Shown in pieces: positions 1 to 5,393 of a stretch of DNA of 5,393 nt. The notes under the pieces are model-generated. The model saw only the letters and a list, made by a program, of their open reading frames with translations. It did no database searches and was not told the DNA's origin. The stretch comes from an uncultured Lachnospiraceae bacterium (GTDB lineage: Bacteria > Bacillota > Clostridia > Lachnospirales > Lachnospiraceae): positions 1 to 5,393 of the forward strand of contig CADCPJ010000258.1 of the NCBI GenBank assembly GCA_902803245.1, in the 5' to 3' direction. Each line of letters starts with the position of its first letter. Within the stretch, counting starts at the first letter, position 1. The translations under genes were made by a program, and so were the position numbers.

Positions 1-28
1 CAGATCTTCAGGTAACCAGCAAGAGAAC

Positions 29-34
29 AGGAGG
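29..34 (+). promoter_or_regulatory. Ribosome binding site of the lipase gene
   Basis: A perfect AGGAGG lies six bases (all A) upstream of the GTG at 41. This decides the start. The frame stays open to the left edge of the window, but the 13 upstream codons are polar and basic and hold no other plausible start with a binding site. Confidence 0.8.
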
Positions 35-40
35 AAAAAA

Positions 41-1363
41 GTGGTTGATTTCGATTTCTTTGATTACACGTCGCCGACGCCAGAGGAAGCCATGAAGACA
101 CTGTCTTCTTCTTTTCGGAGCCTTTTAGGGGAAGAGGAGGAAGCCCCGAAGAAAAAGAAGAAAAAGGCTCCGGTCACGAAGGGCACGGACCAAAGGATCA
201 GCATGCCCTTCATGACGGATCCGATCAGCACTGTCTGGAACTGGTCGGATCTGGATTATGACCATTCAAATGATGAGCCGAATATCAATCTGACGATTAT
301 GTCTCTCATCCTTACTACAAACATCGAGTGCACGATAGGAGACAATGCCTGGAGCCTGGTTGAAAGCAATCTGAGCCAGCTCGGATTTGAAAATATCGTC
401 CACTACTACTTTGAAGAGGAGGAGGATATCTCCTGTGCCGCCATGGTGTTCGCCAGGAGCAAAGAGCCGGTTCACGGGAAGTATGTCGTGGCAGCGATCT
501 ATCGCGGCACTTCTTCCTATGCGGATGTGCTCTCTGATATAAAATCCCAGATATCGGACGGCTTTTATGAAGCAGGTGTGGAGGCTTCGAACAAGCTCCG
601 CGAGTACGTCCATTCTGAGAAGCTCACCAAGGAGAATACAACTCTCTTTATTGCCGGACACAGCTATGGGGCCGCCAACGCCTCCCTGGTCGGCATCATG
701 AGCACGGATCTGGCAGAGCGCGATTCTATCTTCTGCTATCCCATCGCAGCTCCGAATTACTATCGCGACGGCCTGACCGGCGACGGCATGAAGATGTTCA
801 CCTTCGTCAACACGGAAGATATCGTGCCTCAGGTACCGGTCGGCCCGACTCTGGATAAAACCGGAATTGCGCTCATTTTTGACCGTCTCGAAATCAAGAG
901 GGACCACCCGAAGCAATATCAGCGTTTCCTGCGCGTTTACAAATACTTCCGTCACAGAGATTACGACAAGGATTATGATTTCATGGCAAAGGAATTTACC
1001 CTCACAAGCGCTTCAGGAGGATCTCCTGAAGATACACGGGTAGATGAAGACCTTTTCCGGGTTCATATGACTTATACCTATATCGCGCTGATTCTGTCCG
1101 AGCAGCCGGATGATGTCATTGACTCCTATATCGGAAAATCTACCGATCCGGACATGAGCATTGAAATGTATGCGGGAGAGATCTACAGGCTGCCGATCGA
1201 AGGGACGCATGAAGATATCGCCTGGGTGAGCTCCGATGAGTCGGTCGCAGCACTAAACGAAAAGGGAATGCTTGCGGCGAAGGGTCCCGGAAAGACGAAG
1301 ATAACAATAACCTTGAAAAACGGGAATAAAGCAACGTTGGAAGTGACCGTCCTTAAGGACTAA
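41..1363 (+). CDS. Lipase class 3-type alpha/beta-hydrolase with C-terminal BIG2 (Ig-like) domain
   Basis: Predicted serine ester hydrolase of 440 residues, with a GTG start chosen for its AGGAGG six bases upstream. Seen: a low-complexity charged stretch (EEEE at 31-34, six K at 37-42); a strand and turn AIYRGTSS (152-159) typical of the class 3 lipase oxyanion region; the nucleophile elbow GHSYG (206-210) with Ser208; NTEDIVPQVP (257-266), giving Asp260 as the likely acid; and VHMTY (341-345), giving His342 as the likely base. Residues about 372-438 match the bacterial Ig-like group 2 pattern (WVSSDESVAALNEKGMLAA, then GKTKITI). BIG2 domains usually sit on exported surface proteins, yet no hydrophobic signal peptide or membrane segment is visible here. 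It is followed by a hairpin, so it probably ends its own transcript. The substrate (lipid, other ester or acyl group) is unknown. Its base composition looks less GC-rich than that of the transporter genes. Fold and triad are well supported; the physiological role is not. Confidence 0.85.
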   Translation: MVDFDFFDYTSPTPEEAMKTLSSSFRSLLGEEEEAPKKKKKKAPVTKGTDQRISMPFMTDPISTVWNWSDLDYDHSNDEPNINLTIMSLILTTNIECTIGDNAWSLVESNLSQLGFENIVHYYFEEEEDISCAAMVFARSKEPVHGKYVVAAIYRGTSSYADVLSDIKSQISDGFYEAGVEASNKLREYVHSEKLTKENTTLFIAGHSYGAANASLVGIMSTDLAERDSIFCYPIAAPNYYRDGLTGDGMKMFTFVNTEDIVPQVPVGPTLDKTGIALIFDRLEIKRDHPKQYQRFLRVYKYFRHRDYDKDYDFMAKEFTLTSASGGSPEDTRVDEDLFRVHMTYTYIALILSEQPDDVIDSYIGKSTDPDMSIEMYAGEIYRLPIEGTHEDIAWVSSDESVAALNEKGMLAAKGPGKTKITITLKNGNKATLEVTVLKD

Positions 1364-1402
1364 AGCTTCCGCGTAAGGCGGATCACCCGTTCCTGTCATG
1401 TT

Positions 1403-1447
1403 CACGAAGCAAACCGGATGTCCAGCGGGCATCCGGTTTGCTTCGTG
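1403..1447 (+). terminator. Perfect 18-bp hairpin, probable terminator of the lipase transcript
   Basis: The arm CACGAAGCAAACCGGATG (1403-1420) is exactly complementary to 1430-1447. The inner bases TCC/GGG can add three more pairs (one of them T-G), leaving a loop of only AGC. It begins 40 bases after the lipase stop. The tail is GTTATGTCC rather than a run of T, and the other strand also lacks a T tract, so it is an untypical intrinsic terminator. It may instead protect a 3' end or act with a termination factor. Confidence 0.6.
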
Positions 1448-1471
1448 TTATGTCCGCCCCGAAATCATTCT

Positions 1472-1509
1472 CCGGTGCTTCCTCCGTATCCAGGAGCCAA
1501 AGCACCCGG
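1472..1509 (+). repeat. Imperfect inverted repeat in the operon leader
   Basis: CCGGTGCTT (1472-1480) pairs with AAGCACCCGG (1500-1509) with one bulged C. An inner CTCC (1482-1485) pairs with GGAG (1493-1496). The CCGGTG arm can alternatively pair with CACCGG at 1531-1536, and CCCGG (1505-1509) can pair with CCGGG (1533-1537), so mutually exclusive RNA folds are possible. A role is inference only. Confidence 0.4.
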
Positions 1510-1591
1510 CAGGCTTCTTATGCGGTTTTTCACCGGGGAAAGTCAATAAGGATATCCCCCCCCGAGGCTTCCGCATCCGAACTCAGACCGG

Positions 1592-1597
1592 TATAAT
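1592..1597 (+). promoter_or_regulatory. Candidate -10 box (TATAAT)
   Basis: A perfect TATAAT lies about 150 bases upstream of the first permease start. The best-spaced upstream hexamer, TTCCGC at 1569-1574 (17-base spacer), matches TTGACA poorly. If used, transcription would begin near 1604 and give a leader of about 140 bases containing the dyad at 1678-1722. A second candidate is the extended -10 TGGTATAAC at 1721-1729, but it would leave only a very short leader and has no -35. Confidence 0.3.
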
Positions 1598-1671
1598 TTT
1601 TCCAGGCGATGCGGCACTTTGCATAGTCGTTGACGAAACTATCTTTCTTACGCAGAGCATTTCGTTTTTCC

Positions 1672-1727
1672 TATATGCAGTTAATCCAGGCAGTCGCCTT
1701 CGGCAATTACCGAGATTAACTGGTATA
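1672..1727 (+). promoter_or_regulatory. Inverted repeat directly upstream of the permease ribosome binding site
   Basis: CAGTTAATC (1678-1686) is exactly complementary to GATTAACTG (1714-1722). TATA at 1672-1675 can further pair with TATA at 1724-1727 across a small internal loop. The 27-base interior holds a small GCC-TTC-GGC hairpin (1696-1704). The element ends five bases before GGAG (1732-1735). It could be a two-part operator or an RNA stem affecting translation or mRNA stability. The dyad is certain; the function is inferred. Confidence 0.45.
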
Positions 1728-1731
1728 ACAC

Positions 1732-1735
1732 GGAG
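1732..1735 (+). promoter_or_regulatory. Ribosome binding site of the first permease
   Basis: GGAG followed by eight bases and then GTG at 1744. This supports the GTG start, which also gives a normal permease N-terminus (MSKYVIQRFLQLIPVL). Confidence 0.65.
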
Positions 1736-1743
1736 AAAGTATT

Positions 1744-2685
1744 GTGAGTAAATATGTGATACAACGTTTCCTGCAGCTGATCCCGGTCCTGATCGGGATC
1801 ACATTTTTGTCTTTTGCCATGATGCGCATGGCGGGCAGCGACGCGGTTACGGAGATGTACGGGGATAAGGGCGCGGTGGCCCGGGAGGTCATCGACGCCA
1901 AACGCGCTGAGCTGGGTTTGGACAAACCCTTTATCCGGCAGTATTTGTCCTGGCTGGGCGGCATGCTCACCGGCGACATGGGAAAGAGCTACGTCTCCGG
2001 GCGCGATGTCTTCAAGACTTTTACTTCCAAACTCCCGGCCACACTGCTGCTGACGGCGCTGTCCATTCTGGCGACGATCGTGATCTCGATCCCGCTGGGC
2101 GTTCTGGCCGCGGTGAAGCACGATACGCTGACGGACTATCTGCTTCGCTTTTTAAGCTTTATCGGCAACTCTCTTCCAAACTTTTTTGTAGCCATGCTTC
2201 TTATGGAGCTGCTGGCTATAAAACTGGGCTGGCTGCCCGTCATCTCCGACGGGATCACCGTGCGCAGCGCCATCATGCCCACGCTGACCCTCGCCATTGC
2301 CATGTCCGCAAAATACATGCGGCAGGTGCGGGCGACGGTTCTGGAAGAGCTGAACAAAGACTATGTGAAGGGAGCTGAGGCGCGCGGAGTCCGCCGCCGC
2401 GTGATCCTTATGAGGAGCGTCATCAAGTCCTCCATGCTCACGATCATCACCCTCCTGGCTCTCTCCATCGGCAGCCTTCTGGGCGGCACAGCCATCATCG
2501 AGAGCATCTTCATGTGGGACGGTGTGGGCAAGCTGGCCGTGGATGCCATCACCATGCGCGACTATCCCCTGATCCAGTCCTACGTGGTCTGGATGGCGAT
2601 TATCTACGTGCTGGTGAATCTGATCACCGACCTGCTGTACCACGCGCTGGATCCGCGCATCCGACTGGGGGTGATCGAAGGATGA
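1744..2685 (+). CDS. ABC transporter permease, NikB/DppB type
   Basis: First membrane subunit of a peptide/nickel-type ABC importer, 313 residues, in the cytoplasmic membrane. Seen: the family-typical N-terminus YVIQRFLQLIPVLIGITFLSF, which forms the first membrane segment (about 6-28); an external region (about 29-95) with the RAELGLDKPFIRQYLSWL stretch found in DppB/NikB proteins; membrane segments at about 97-119, 130-155, 168-187, 228-248 and 275-298; SFIGNSLPNFF at 138-148; and the cytoplasmic EAA coupling loop around 199-222 (DYVKGAEARGV, then VILMRSVIKSS), which contacts an ATPase. It ends with the common ALDPRIRLG motif. The length is close to NikB (about 314) and shorter than DppB (about 339). 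Its stop overlaps the next start in ATGA, indicating translational coupling. The family is secure; the substrate is not. Confidence 0.93.
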   Translation: MSKYVIQRFLQLIPVLIGITFLSFAMMRMAGSDAVTEMYGDKGAVAREVIDAKRAELGLDKPFIRQYLSWLGGMLTGDMGKSYVSGRDVFKTFTSKLPATLLLTALSILATIVISIPLGVLAAVKHDTLTDYLLRFLSFIGNSLPNFFVAMLLMELLAIKLGWLPVISDGITVRSAIMPTLTLAIAMSAKYMRQVRATVLEELNKDYVKGAEARGVRRRVILMRSVIKSSMLTIITLLALSIGSLLGGTAIIESIFMWDGVGKLAVDAITMRDYPLIQSYVVWMAIIYVLVNLITDLLYHALDPRIRLGVIEG

Positions 2686-3533
2686 GGGAACCGACTGTCC
2701 GGACTCAAAAGATAAAAAAAGACACCACCAGGACCCGGCTCATCTTCTTCGGGATCCTTGCGCTGATCCTCATTATCTGTTCCGTTTTCTGTGAGTACCT
2801 GACGCCTTATGACCCCTATCTGCAGGATCTGAAGAACGCCAAGGCGCCGCCTTCCCTTTCGCATCTCTTCGGCACCGACCGCTACGGGAGGGACATGCTC
2901 TCCCGCGTGATCGTCGGCAGCAAGGCGAGCATCTTCTCCACCCTTCTCCTGGTGGGCCTCGTGACGGTCCTCGGCACCATGGCAGGCGTCTTCGGCGGCT
3001 GGCACGGCAAGCGGATCGATACGGTGCTGATGCGCATTTCGGATATGTTCCTGGCCTTTCCCGGTCTGGTGTTCGCTATGGCTGTTGCCGGTGTACTGGG
3101 CGGCGGCCTGCAAAACGCAATCATCGCCCTCATGGCCATCTCCTGGCCGAAATACGCCCGCATCGCCCGAAGCGAGACCCTGGTGCAGAAGGAAGCGCCC
3201 TATCTGAAAGCGGCAAGGCTCTCCGGCAGCGGCACCTTGAAGATCGTCTTCAAGCATATCCTGCCGAACATCATCGGCCCGATCCTTGTCACCTCCATGC
3301 TGGATATCGGCACCATGATGATGGAGCTCGCAGGGCTGAGCTTCCTGGGCCTCGGCGCCAAGCCGCCCACGGCGGAATGGGGCAGCAGGATGAGCGACGC
3401 GCGCAGCCTTCTGTCCTCCGCGCCCTGGGTCACGCTCTCTCCCGGCGTCGCCATTTTTATCTCCGTTATGATCTTCAATCTTCTGGGCGATACCATCCGG
3501 GACTATGCCGACCCGAAGTCAAGGGGGCGCTGA
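2682..3533 (+). CDS. ABC transporter permease, NikC/DppC type
   Basis: Second membrane subunit, 283 residues, predicted to pair with the upstream permease. The ATG at 2682 overlaps the preceding TGA (ATGA) and has GGGGTG nine bases upstream. A longer open frame from 2514 exists but lies inside the permease gene and lacks family similarity. Seen: the N-terminal OppC_N-type membrane segment (about 19-38); LTPYDPYLQDL; the hallmark HLFGTDRYGRDMLSRV (61-76); membrane segments at about 80-105, 117-150, 189-210 and 245-269; the EAA loop YLKAARLSGSGTLKIVFKHI (174-193); and LAGLSFLGLGAKPPTAEWGSR (216-236, split by the membrane edge), all conserved in DppC/NikC. The C-terminus is the usual GDTIRDYADPKSRGR. 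The length is near NikC (about 277). The substrate is undetermined. Confidence 0.93.
   Translation: MREPTVRTQKIKKDTTRTRLIFFGILALILIICSVFCEYLTPYDPYLQDLKNAKAPPSLSHLFGTDRYGRDMLSRVIVGSKASIFSTLLLVGLVTVLGTMAGVFGGWHGKRIDTVLMRISDMFLAFPGLVFAMAVAGVLGGGLQNAIIALMAISWPKYARIARSETLVQKEAPYLKAARLSGSGTLKIVFKHILPNIIGPILVTSMLDIGTMMMELAGLSFLGLGAKPPTAEWGSRMSDARSLLSSAPWVTLSPGVAIFISVMIFNLLGDTIRDYADPKSRGR
3521..3527 (+). promoter_or_regulatory. Ribosome binding site of the first ATPase
   Basis: AAGGGGG within the end of the upstream permease gene, seven bases before the ATG at 3535. This favours 3535 over an in-frame ATG at 3505, whose ten extra residues do not belong to the family. Confidence 0.65.
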
Positions 3534-3534
3534 T

Positions 3535-4314
3535 ATGGGAGAGATTTTGCGTTACGAGCACGTCGATATTTCCTATAACGGCGTCAGGGTCATAAGGGAC
3601 GTGAGCTTTACTTTAAGCGAGGGGGAGATCCTCGGCATCGTGGGCGAGAGCGGCTCCGGCAAGTCCACGCTTATCAAGGCGGCCATGGGGCTCATGGGCG
3701 ATACCGGCCTTGTCACCCGGGGGGACATCTGGTACAAAGGCCGGAATCTGCCTGATCTCACAGCTGCCGAGCTGCGCAGGCTAAGCGGCCCGGAACTGGG
3801 CATGGTCTTTCAGTATGCCGGAAGCTCCTTCTGTCCGATCCGCACCGTGGGCGCCCAGCTCTACGAGAGCATGGCGGAACACGAAGCGGTTTCCAGAGAG
3901 GATTTCTCCCGCCGCGCAGCGGATCTTCTTGGGAAGATTGGCTTTGAGAACGCCGGGCGCATCCTTAAGAGCTACCCGTTCGAGCTCTCCGGCGGTATGC
4001 AGCAGCGGGTCGGCATCGCCGCGGCGATGCTCTTAAATCCCAGCGTCCTCCTGGCGGATGAGCCGACCTCGGCTCTGGACGTCTCCGTGCAGAAGCAGGT
4101 GGTGGAGGAGATGCTGCTGCTTCGCAGGACTTTCGGCACCTCCATCGTTCTGGTGACCCACAACATCGGCGTTATCGGCGCGATGGCGGACAAGGTCCTG
4201 GTCATGAAGGGCGGCGAGATGGTGGAATACGGCGAGACGCATGAGGTGTTGAACGAGCCGAAAGAGGATTACACCCGCCTGCTCATGTCCGCCGTCCCCA
4301 GACTACGGAGGTGA
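3535..4314 (+). CDS. ABC transporter ATP-binding protein, NikD/DppD type
   Basis: ATPase subunit of 259 residues that energises the permease pair on the cytoplasmic side. The start at 3535 is one base after the permease stop. Seen: Walker A GESGSGKS (37-44, Lys43); Q-loop Gln93 in VFQYAGSSFCPIRTVG, a form seen in NikD-like rather than OppD-like proteins; signature LSGGMQQR (151-158); Walker B VLLADEP with Asp175 and catalytic Glu176; D-loop SALD (179-182); and switch His209 in LVTHN. All motifs are intact, so it should be active. The protein stops at DYTRLLMSAVPRLRR and lacks the oligo_HPY extension that makes OppD/DppD about 330 residues long. This matches the short NikD class. Its stop codon sits within the Shine-Dalgarno sequence of the next gene. 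Confidence 0.93.
   Translation: MGEILRYEHVDISYNGVRVIRDVSFTLSEGEILGIVGESGSGKSTLIKAAMGLMGDTGLVTRGDIWYKGRNLPDLTAAELRRLSGPELGMVFQYAGSSFCPIRTVGAQLYESMAEHEAVSREDFSRRAADLLGKIGFENAGRILKSYPFELSGGMQQRVGIAAAMLLNPSVLLADEPTSALDVSVQKQVVEEMLLLRRTFGTSIVLVTHNIGVIGAMADKVLVMKGGEMVEYGETHEVLNEPKEDYTRLLMSAVPRLRR
4307..4314 (+). promoter_or_regulatory. Ribosome binding site of the second ATPase, overlapping the upstream stop codon
   Basis: GGAGGTGA, a full Shine-Dalgarno match, ends five bases before the ATG at 4320 and contains the TGA stop of the upstream ATPase. This decides the start: the alternative GTG at 4311 lies inside this site and so has none of its own. Confidence 0.75.
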
Positions 4315-4319
4315 AGAGC

Positions 4320-5087
4320 ATGGATCAGCCTGCTTTAAAAGTCAGTCATCTCACCAAAGTCTTCACGCGCAAGGGCCAGCCGGACTTCACCGCCGTGGAT
4401 CACGTCAGCTTCTCCATACAGGCAGGCGAGTGTGCAGGCCTCATCGGAGAGAGCGGGAGCGGCAAGACCACCGTGGTCAATATGATCACCCGCCTGCTGG
4501 ATCCGACCGGGGGCAGCATCGTCCTCAATGGGGAAGATATCACCCGAATGAGAGGCAAGGAGCTGCGCAAGGTCTACGCCAGGATGCAGATGGTGTTCCA
4601 GACCCCGGCGGAATCTTTCGATCCCCGCTGCACCTTAGGCGACGGCATCGGCGAAAGCTTGCGGAATAACGGCAGATCCCGCAGAGAGACCAGGGACGAG
4701 GTGGCGCGTCTCATGGAGGTTTGCGGCCTCAGCGCGGACTTTGCCTCCCGCTACCCCCACCAGGTCAGCGGAGGTGAGTGTCAGCGAGCGGCCATCGCCC
4801 GCGCCCTCGCCATAAAGCCCAGGCTTCTGATCTGCGACGAGGCCACTTCTTCTCTTGATGTGACCATCCAAAAGGAGATCATCGCGCTCTTAAACAAGCT
4901 GCGCCGGGAGAAGGACAGCGATCTCTCAATCCTGTTCATCTGCCACGACATCGCCCTGGTGCAGCAGTTCTGCAATCGGGTGCTTGTGCTCTATAAAGGG
5001 AAGATCGTGGAGCAAGGCGAGGTGGATGCGGTCATCCGCAATCCGCAGGATCCCTATACCAGGCGTCTGATTGATTCCATCTTGTAA
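4320..5087 (+). CDS. ABC transporter ATP-binding protein, NikE/DppF type
   Basis: Second ATPase subunit, 255 residues from the ATG at 4320 (three residues shorter than the GTG alternative at 4311). It is expected to form a heterodimer with the upstream ATPase. Seen: LKVSHLTKVFTRKG near the N-terminus; Walker A GESGSGKT (43-50, Lys49); Q-loop Gln94 in VFQTPAESFDPR, close to the DppF/NikE pattern; signature VSGGECQR (149-156), with Cys154 where many relatives have another residue; Walker B LLICDEATSSLD with Asp173 and Glu174; and switch His209 in FICHD. It ends at DPYTRRLIDSIL, the point where DppF/OppF proteins continue into the oligo_HPY region, so it is of the short NikE type. The complete motif set suggests a working ATPase. 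It is the last gene before a 118-base gap and the binding protein. Confidence 0.92.
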   Translation: MDQPALKVSHLTKVFTRKGQPDFTAVDHVSFSIQAGECAGLIGESGSGKTTVVNMITRLLDPTGGSIVLNGEDITRMRGKELRKVYARMQMVFQTPAESFDPRCTLGDGIGESLRNNGRSRRETRDEVARLMEVCGLSADFASRYPHQVSGGECQRAAIARALAIKPRLLICDEATSSLDVTIQKEIIALLNKLRREKDSDLSILFICHDIALVQQFCNRVLVLYKGKIVEQGEVDAVIRNPQDPYTRRLIDSIL

Positions 5088-5153
5088 AATAACTGCCCGG
5101 CACCGGATGAAGCGGGGCACAGACCGCAAAGCGTCCCGGATACAGAAGGTGCT

Positions 5154-5171
5154 TACACAGCTGCTGTTGTA
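5154..5171 (+). repeat. Small stem-loop before the binding protein gene
   Basis: TACACAG pairs with CTGTTGTA (one bulged T) around the loop CTG. It lies between the ATPase stop and the binding protein ribosome binding site. TATAAG at 5170-5175 overlaps its end and resembles a -10 box, but no good -35 is seen. A stem here could stabilise the binding protein mRNA, which often needs higher expression than the membrane genes. The evidence is weak. Confidence 0.25.
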
Positions 5172-5190
5172 TAAGTTGTGAGAGGAAAAT

Positions 5191-5195
5191 GGAGG
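5191..5195 (+). promoter_or_regulatory. Ribosome binding site of the substrate-binding protein
   Basis: GGAGG with a ten-base spacer to the ATG at 5206, inside a purine-rich stretch. It supports this start. Confidence 0.7.
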
Positions 5196-5205
5196 AAAAA
5201 ACACT

Positions 5206-5393
5206 ATGAAGAAACTGATGTCTCTTGCGCTGACCCTGATCCTGATGCTCAGCCTGTTTTCTTCCGCCGCTTCAGCGGACGGGAAGAAGATGGTCATCGG
5301 CGACACCACCTTCAACGCGGAAAACTGGGAGGAAACCATCGACCCGCACCGCACCTACAACGGCTGGCCCTGCATCCGCTACGGTGTAGGCGA
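5206..5393 (+). CDS. ABC transporter substrate-binding protein, family 5 (SBP_bac_5), N-terminal part
   Basis: Only the first 62 residues lie in the window; the gene runs off the right edge. Seen: a classical signal peptide with KK at 2-3, a hydrophobic core (about 4-18) and an Ala-Ser-Ala cleavage site (22-24) before Asp25. No cysteine follows the core, so there is no lipobox. The mature start KKMVIGDTTFNAENWEETIDP, then YNGWPCIRYGVG, fits the opening of peptide/nickel family binding proteins, where a strand leads into a DPH-type stretch and a GxxE segment. It is expected to capture the ligand outside the membrane and pass it to the permeases encoded upstream. The 118-base gap before it contains no clear terminator, so it is probably read with the operon, perhaps with extra local control. 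Family assignment rests on the N-terminus plus context; the ligand is unknown. Confidence 0.8.
   Translation, partial: MKKLMSLALTLILMLSLFSSAASADGKKMVIGDTTFNAENWEETIDPHRTYNGWPCIRYGVG

Larger units (their letters stand above)
1364..1743 (+). other. Intergenic region: lipase terminator plus structured leader of the transporter operon
   Basis: This 380-base stretch holds no convincing gene. In order it contains a long perfect hairpin (1403-1447), an imperfect hairpin (1472-1509) with a competing partner at 1531-1536, the palindrome GGATATCC (1550-1557) running into eight C (1556-1563), a TATAAT box (1592-1597), a 9-bp dyad (1678-1722) and the permease ribosome binding site. I do not recognise any named riboswitch or T-box; the T-box consensus is absent. 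Confidence 0.6.

Noticed and set aside
149..168. A-rich run in the lysine codons as a programmed frameshift site
   Set aside because: The reading frame continues cleanly into the catalytic domain and no alternative product is apparent in the shifted frames.
266..955. Long open frame on the minus strand within the lipase gene
   Set aside because: It is antisense to a gene with a clear catalytic triad, and its composition is that expected of a shadow frame.
1630..1635. TTGACG as a -35 box
   Set aside because: No acceptable -10 hexamer lies 16-18 bases downstream; the nearest TATA-like sequence is too far away.
1398..1751. Open frame of 117 codons in the intergenic region
   Set aside because: It has no ribosome binding site before its ATG, is partly made of the hairpin palindrome, overlaps the permease binding site and start, and shows no recognisable family pattern.
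2514..2681. N-terminal extension of the second permease
   Set aside because: The extra 56 residues lie in another frame of the first permease gene and do not resemble the family; the ATGA start at 2682 gives the normal N-terminus.
2604..3257. Minus-strand open frame of 217 codons across the permease junction
   Set aside because: It runs antisense to two well-supported permeases, is rich in Gly, Asp, His and Glu, and has no domain pattern.
4926..5354. Minus-strand open frame across the end of the second ATPase and the binding protein start
   Set aside because: It is antisense to the ATPase C-terminus and a signal peptide; it exists only because stops are rare in this GC-rich frame.

Overview
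The window looks like a chromosomal segment from an anaerobic Firmicute, most likely a Clostridia-type gut or rumen bacterium. The reasons are strong purine-rich GGAGG ribosome binding sites, GTG starts, a class 3-type lipase carrying a bacterial Ig-like (BIG2) domain, and a NikBCDE/Dpp-type ABC operon. The taxonomic placement is inferred from style and family only; no rRNA or marker gene is present.

Layout: (1) 41-1363 (+) encodes a predicted alpha/beta-hydrolase of the lipase class 3 type. Its Ser-Asp-His triad is recognisable, it ends in a C-terminal BIG2 domain, and it has no visible signal peptide. (2) 1364-1743 is a 380-base intergenic stretch. It starts with a perfect 18-bp hairpin that probably ends the lipase transcript. 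After that comes a structured leader with several inverted repeats, a run of eight C, a TATAAT box, and a 9-bp dyad directly in front of the next ribosome binding site. (3) 1744-5087 (+) is a tightly packed operon of two permeases and two ATPases. The genes are joined by an ATGA overlap, a 1-base gap, and a stop codon lying inside the next Shine-Dalgarno sequence. (4) 5206 to the window end (+) is the beginning of the matching family 5 substrate-binding protein, cut off by the window edge.

Function: the two permeases form the membrane channel, the two ATPases power it, and the secreted binding protein delivers the ligand. The ATPases are short (259 and 255 residues) and lack the C-terminal oligopeptide/dipeptide (oligo_HPY) extension. 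All four proteins have lengths close to those of NikB, NikC, NikD and NikE. The substrate (nickel or nickel chelate, short peptide, opine-like metallophore, or other) cannot be decided from this window, so no gene symbols are given.

I see no mobile element, CRISPR array, tRNA or rRNA, and no clearly new biological system. The points most worth a second look are the structured leader of the transporter operon, the binding protein without a lipobox, and the lipase-BIG2 protein without an export signal.
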